Part shown: one piece after another, positions 14,442 through 16,759 of the stretch
Layout: every line of letters starts with the position of its first letter
Numbering within the stretch: position 1 is the stretch's first letter
Assembly: GCA_051879215.1 (NCBI GenBank)
Contig: JBJELP010000050.1
Span: forward strand, 1 to 16,759
Length of the DNA stretch: 16,759 bases
Reading direction: 5' to 3'
Source of the DNA: TWA4 sp051879215
GTDB lineage: Bacteria > Bacillota > Clostridia > Lachnospirales > Lachnospiraceae
Notes under the pieces: model-generated
What the model saw: the letters and a program-made list of their open reading frames with translations, nothing else
Databases searched by the model: none
What the model was told of the DNA's origin: nothing
Position numbers and translations under genes: made by a program

Positions 14442-15227
14442 TTACAGATCTAACCAGGAGTCAGCATACATGTAGTTGTCAAGCAGAACGTCACAAGTCT
14501 TAACAGTGTTCATCATAGCTGTATCGTTAGGATTCATGATAACAGATGTAAGACCACGAGACATACACATAGCTAACATAGCACAGTCAAGGTGAGTTCT
14601 CAGTTCCTTGGGAGCGCCGTTAGATACGTTTGACAGACCACCTGAAGAATTCAGGCCGTTTTCTTTGAAGAAGCTGATAGCATCCAGAATCTGACCCTGC
14701 TTATCCTGCTGACCCTTGCAAACCAGGAACAGAGGATCCATCCACATATCTTCTGCTTCCATACCAAGGCCAAGACCATGCTCTAACAGATCCATACAGT
14801 AGCCAGTGATTTCATCCAGTGATCCGGGAACGGAACCGTTTGAACACAGACAGATACAAGCTGCACCTACGTTAGCTGCCAGATCCAGATAAGGCTTTCT
14901 GTCGCCAGCGTCAGCGGAGTTAACCAGAGCTTTACCGTTTACATCGTTGTAAACTGTCATACCAGCTTCGATAGCTGCCATGTTAGCTGTATCCAGTGCC
15001 AGAGGAATATTGTCGCATTCGCCCTGAATTAACTGAACTGCCCATTTCATAAGTTCGGGGCCGTTGCTTTCAGCAGGTCCGATGTTAACATCAATGTAGC
15101 CAGCACCTGCTGCAATCTGCTCTTTAGCTCTCTTCAGGATCGGTTCGGGATCCATAGCATCCATAGCTTTACGGATAACAGGGGAGATACAGTGAATTCT
15201 TTCACCAATAACAACAAATCTTGACAT
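14442..15227 (-). CDS. acsE: 5-methyltetrahydrofolate:corrinoid iron-sulfur protein methyltransferase
   Basis: The 261-residue enzyme moves the methyl group from methyl-tetrahydrofolate to the cobalt of the corrinoid iron-sulfur protein. This joins the methyl and carbonyl branches of the Wood-Ljungdahl pathway. It is a single TIM-barrel pterin-binding domain, starting MSRFVVIGERIH. The folate-binding residues known from the Moorella enzyme have counterparts: Asp79 (LALDTANM), Asn103 (LVNS), Asp164 (MDPLFL) and Asn200 (GGLSNVS). The length matches the Moorella protein of about 262 residues. AGGAG precedes the ATG by eight bases. It lies 230 bases after acsC in the same direction and is closed by a strong terminator. 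Asn codons are mainly AAC, in keeping with high expression. Confidence 0.94.
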   Translation of the reverse strand: MSRFVVIGERIHCISPVIRKAMDAMDPEPILKRAKEQIAAGAGYIDVNIGPAESNGPELMKWAVQLIQGECDNIPLALDTANMAAIEAGMTVYNDVNGKALVNSADAGDRKPYLDLAANVGAACICLCSNGSVPGSLDEITGYCMDLLEHGLGLGMEAEDMWMDPLFLVCKGQQDKQGQILDAISFFKENGLNSSGGLSNVSNGAPKELRTHLDCAMLAMCMSRGLTSVIMNPNDTAMMNTVKTCDVLLDNYMYADSWLDL

Positions 15228-15391
15228 ATCTTAGTCTCCTTTTTATATAGTAAACCGTGCCGGTGTAAGGACGACCCGTAATCAGTGCAGACGAAAAGAT
15301 CTGTAATAATTAAAGGATGTCCTGTACACTGCTATGCAACAGTTTCATACGGAATCAGTTACTGAAATACAGTATATTGTTTCGTATATCA

Positions 15392-15421
15392 TGACTCAGG
15401 AGAAAACGATCCCCTGAGTCA
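15392..15421 (-). promoter_or_regulatory. Intercistronic stem-loop between acsC and acsE
   Basis: TGACTCAGG (15392-15400) and CCTGAGTCA (15413-15421) form a perfect 9-bp stem with a 12-base loop, 36 bases after the acsC stop. No T-run follows on the minus strand, so it is more likely an mRNA processing or stability element than a terminator. The rest of the 230-base gap shows nothing I recognise. Confidence 0.55.
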
Positions 15422-15457
15422 CTTGTAATTCTTAAGCTTATCAGAAAAACTCAGAAA

Positions 15458-16759
15458 TTATGCGTACTGTTTCATGAATTTAGCGATCTGAACAGCTTCA
15501 CGAGTACCAACTACAACGTTCCAATCAGGAAGCTTAGCATCCAGTTCACCCTTAAGGATTGCAACCTTACCAGGGATGATCAGAGTTCTGTTCTTGATCT
15601 TATCCTGAATTTCTTCAGTGATGAACTTGGAGATAGTACCAGCAGATAACTTACCAGCTGCCCATGCTGTCAGTACGGACATACCAGCTGCATCTGTGAT
15701 CAGCAGGTTAACGGGAACGCCAGCTCTTTCTAATTCGCCGGAAACAACGAAGTATGTAAGAGCAAAGTCAACTGTCAGTGAGCATACGCTGTTTTCATCA
15801 GCACCGCACAGAGGGTAGATACCAGGAGCAACCTTCATGGGCTTCTGAGGATCGGTGTAGATGTTCTGACGCAGAGGATACAGAGCCAGAGCTTCAGCAT
15901 AAGTCATATCTTCCATAACGATGATGGAACCATACTTAACTGTGAATACAGCTGCAAGAGCTGCCTGCAGAGGCATATCGCCAGGGCAAAGAGCACCAAG
16001 GTTAACGATTGAAGGATAACCACATGTTCTGTCTTCATCCTTCAGAGCTGCACGACGCATCTGAACTGCTGTAGCGAAAGCATCCTTAACAGAAGCTGTA
16101 CCAGCATCGAATACCAGATTCTTGTTGCCAGCCTTTTCAAGAGCAGCAATTGTATCATACAGAGCATTGATATCAGCAGCAGCAACACCAAGTGTTACAC
16201 CAGCAGCTGTAGCAACAGCGTTCATAGCTTCATAGTTTTCAGGTGTAGCACCATTCAGGATGGGCTTGTCAGCCTTGCAAACTTCAACAGCAGCCTTAGC
16301 AGCATCAACATCAGTACATTCAAGGATCAGAGCTCTGCCAATACCAGCAGCTTTCTGAACCAGTGCAGCGTAAGCGTCAGCGCCTTCGCCTGTGTACTTA
16401 ACGTTAACCATTTCTACGAACATTCTTTCACCGATACGTTCGTAATCAACAGCGGGAATAGCAGCCAGTTTAGCATCAGCGTTTGCTGCAGTAACAGTAA
16501 CAGCAAATACGTTCTTGCTAACCAGAGTCTTTTCATGTCTGAACAGAACAGTTTCACCACCAAGTGTGATTGCTTCGCCAGCACCAACCTTGATTGTCTT
16601 CATGGGCGGTGCAGTAGCTTCAGACAGCTGAGCCAGAGCTTCTTCAGACATCAGAGGACATTTATCAATTGTGATAGCACCCTGAGCAACTTTCATTGAG
16701 AAAGCCATACATGTCGGTGAGCCACATTTCTTACAGTTTTTCTTAGGTGTTAATTTAAA
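15458..16759 (-). CDS. acsC: Corrinoid iron-sulfur protein large (gamma) subunit, cut by the window edge
   Basis: The reading frame stays open to the right edge: 433 codons are visible, and the true start lies beyond 16759. The ATG at 16708 is internal, because the 17 codons before it encode FKLTPKKNCKKCGSPTC. With the downstream Cys this gives C-x2-C-x4-C-x16-C, the [4Fe-4S] motif of the family. The rest is the TIM-barrel region, with TCGYPSIVNLGALCPGD near visible residue 245, and the C-terminal corrinoid-binding domain from about 330. The protein carries the methyl group on its cobalt between AcsE and AcsB, with AcsD as partner. About ten residues are probably missing at the N-terminus compared with the Moorella protein. 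It is Ala-rich. acsD is expected close by, perhaps upstream outside the window. Confidence 0.94.
   Translation of the reverse strand, partial: FKLTPKKNCKKCGSPTCMAFSMKVAQGAITIDKCPLMSEEALAQLSEATAPPMKTIKVGAGEAITLGGETVLFRHEKTLVSKNVFAVTVTAANADAKLAAIPAVDYERIGERMFVEMVNVKYTGEGADAYAALVQKAAGIGRALILECTDVDAAKAAVEVCKADKPILNGATPENYEAMNAVATAAGVTLGVAAADINALYDTIAALEKAGNKNLVFDAGTASVKDAFATAVQMRRAALKDEDRTCGYPSIVNLGALCPGDMPLQAALAAVFTVKYGSIIVMEDMTYAEALALYPLRQNIYTDPQKPMKVAPGIYPLCGADENSVCSLTVDFALTYFVVSGELERAGVPVNLLITDAAGMSVLTAWAAGKLSAGTISKFITEEIQDKIKNRTLIIPGKVAILKGELDAKLPDWNVVVGTREAVQIAKFMKQYA

Overview
The window looks like chromosomal DNA of an acetogenic, spore-forming Firmicute of the Lachnospiraceae (Blautia-like). 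This rests on the Wood-Ljungdahl (acs) genes, an alpha/beta-type small acid-soluble spore protein, strong AGGAGG ribosome binding sites, A+T-rich sigma-A promoters and moderate G+C. The genus is an inference from gene content; nothing here proves it.

Left part (1-7549). The left edge cuts an aminopeptidase P family peptidase on the minus strand. It diverges from a small spore protein gene across about 210 bases that hold two inverted repeats. A flavin reductase-like gene with an unusual repetitive basic tail follows on the minus strand. It sits at the 3' end of a five-gene oligopeptide-type ABC transporter operon transcribed right to left: oppA (lipoprotein), oppB, oppC (permeases), oppD, oppF (ATPases). 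oppA has a good sigma-A promoter whose -35 lies inside an 18-bp palindrome, and a stem-loop separates oppA from oppB.

Middle part (7550-8957). A stretch of 685 bases without a recognised gene separates oppA from a lipoate-ligase-like gene on the plus strand. It is not empty. On the minus strand it holds a good promoter (8085-8113) and, about 300 bases downstream, a textbook intrinsic terminator (7779-7814), so it probably makes a ~300-nt RNA with no convincing protein. The lipoate-ligase-like protein has its own promoter and terminator and seems to have lost the catalytic lysine and the glycine-rich motif of the family.

Right part (8958-16759). All genes are on the minus strand and belong to the carbonyl branch of the Wood-Ljungdahl pathway: acsC (corrinoid iron-sulfur protein large subunit, cut by the right edge), acsE (methyl-THF:corrinoid methyltransferase), acsB (acetyl-CoA synthase), acsV (reductive activator of the corrinoid protein) and a DUF3786 gene. 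AcsE loads methyl onto AcsC, AcsB joins methyl, CO and CoA, and AcsV repairs oxidised corrinoid. A strong terminator after acsE and a promoter with an upstream TGTGA-N6-TCACA palindrome split the cluster into acsC-acsE and acsB-acsV-DUF3786 units. acsA, acsD and cooC are not in the window.

The most interesting unexplained structure is a pair of related palindromic elements in direct orientation, one just upstream of acsV (11716-11793) and one just downstream of the DUF3786 gene (8958-9021). They align over 60 positions with 46 identities, and the stem carries a compensatory base change. They flank the acsV-DUF3786 pair exactly.
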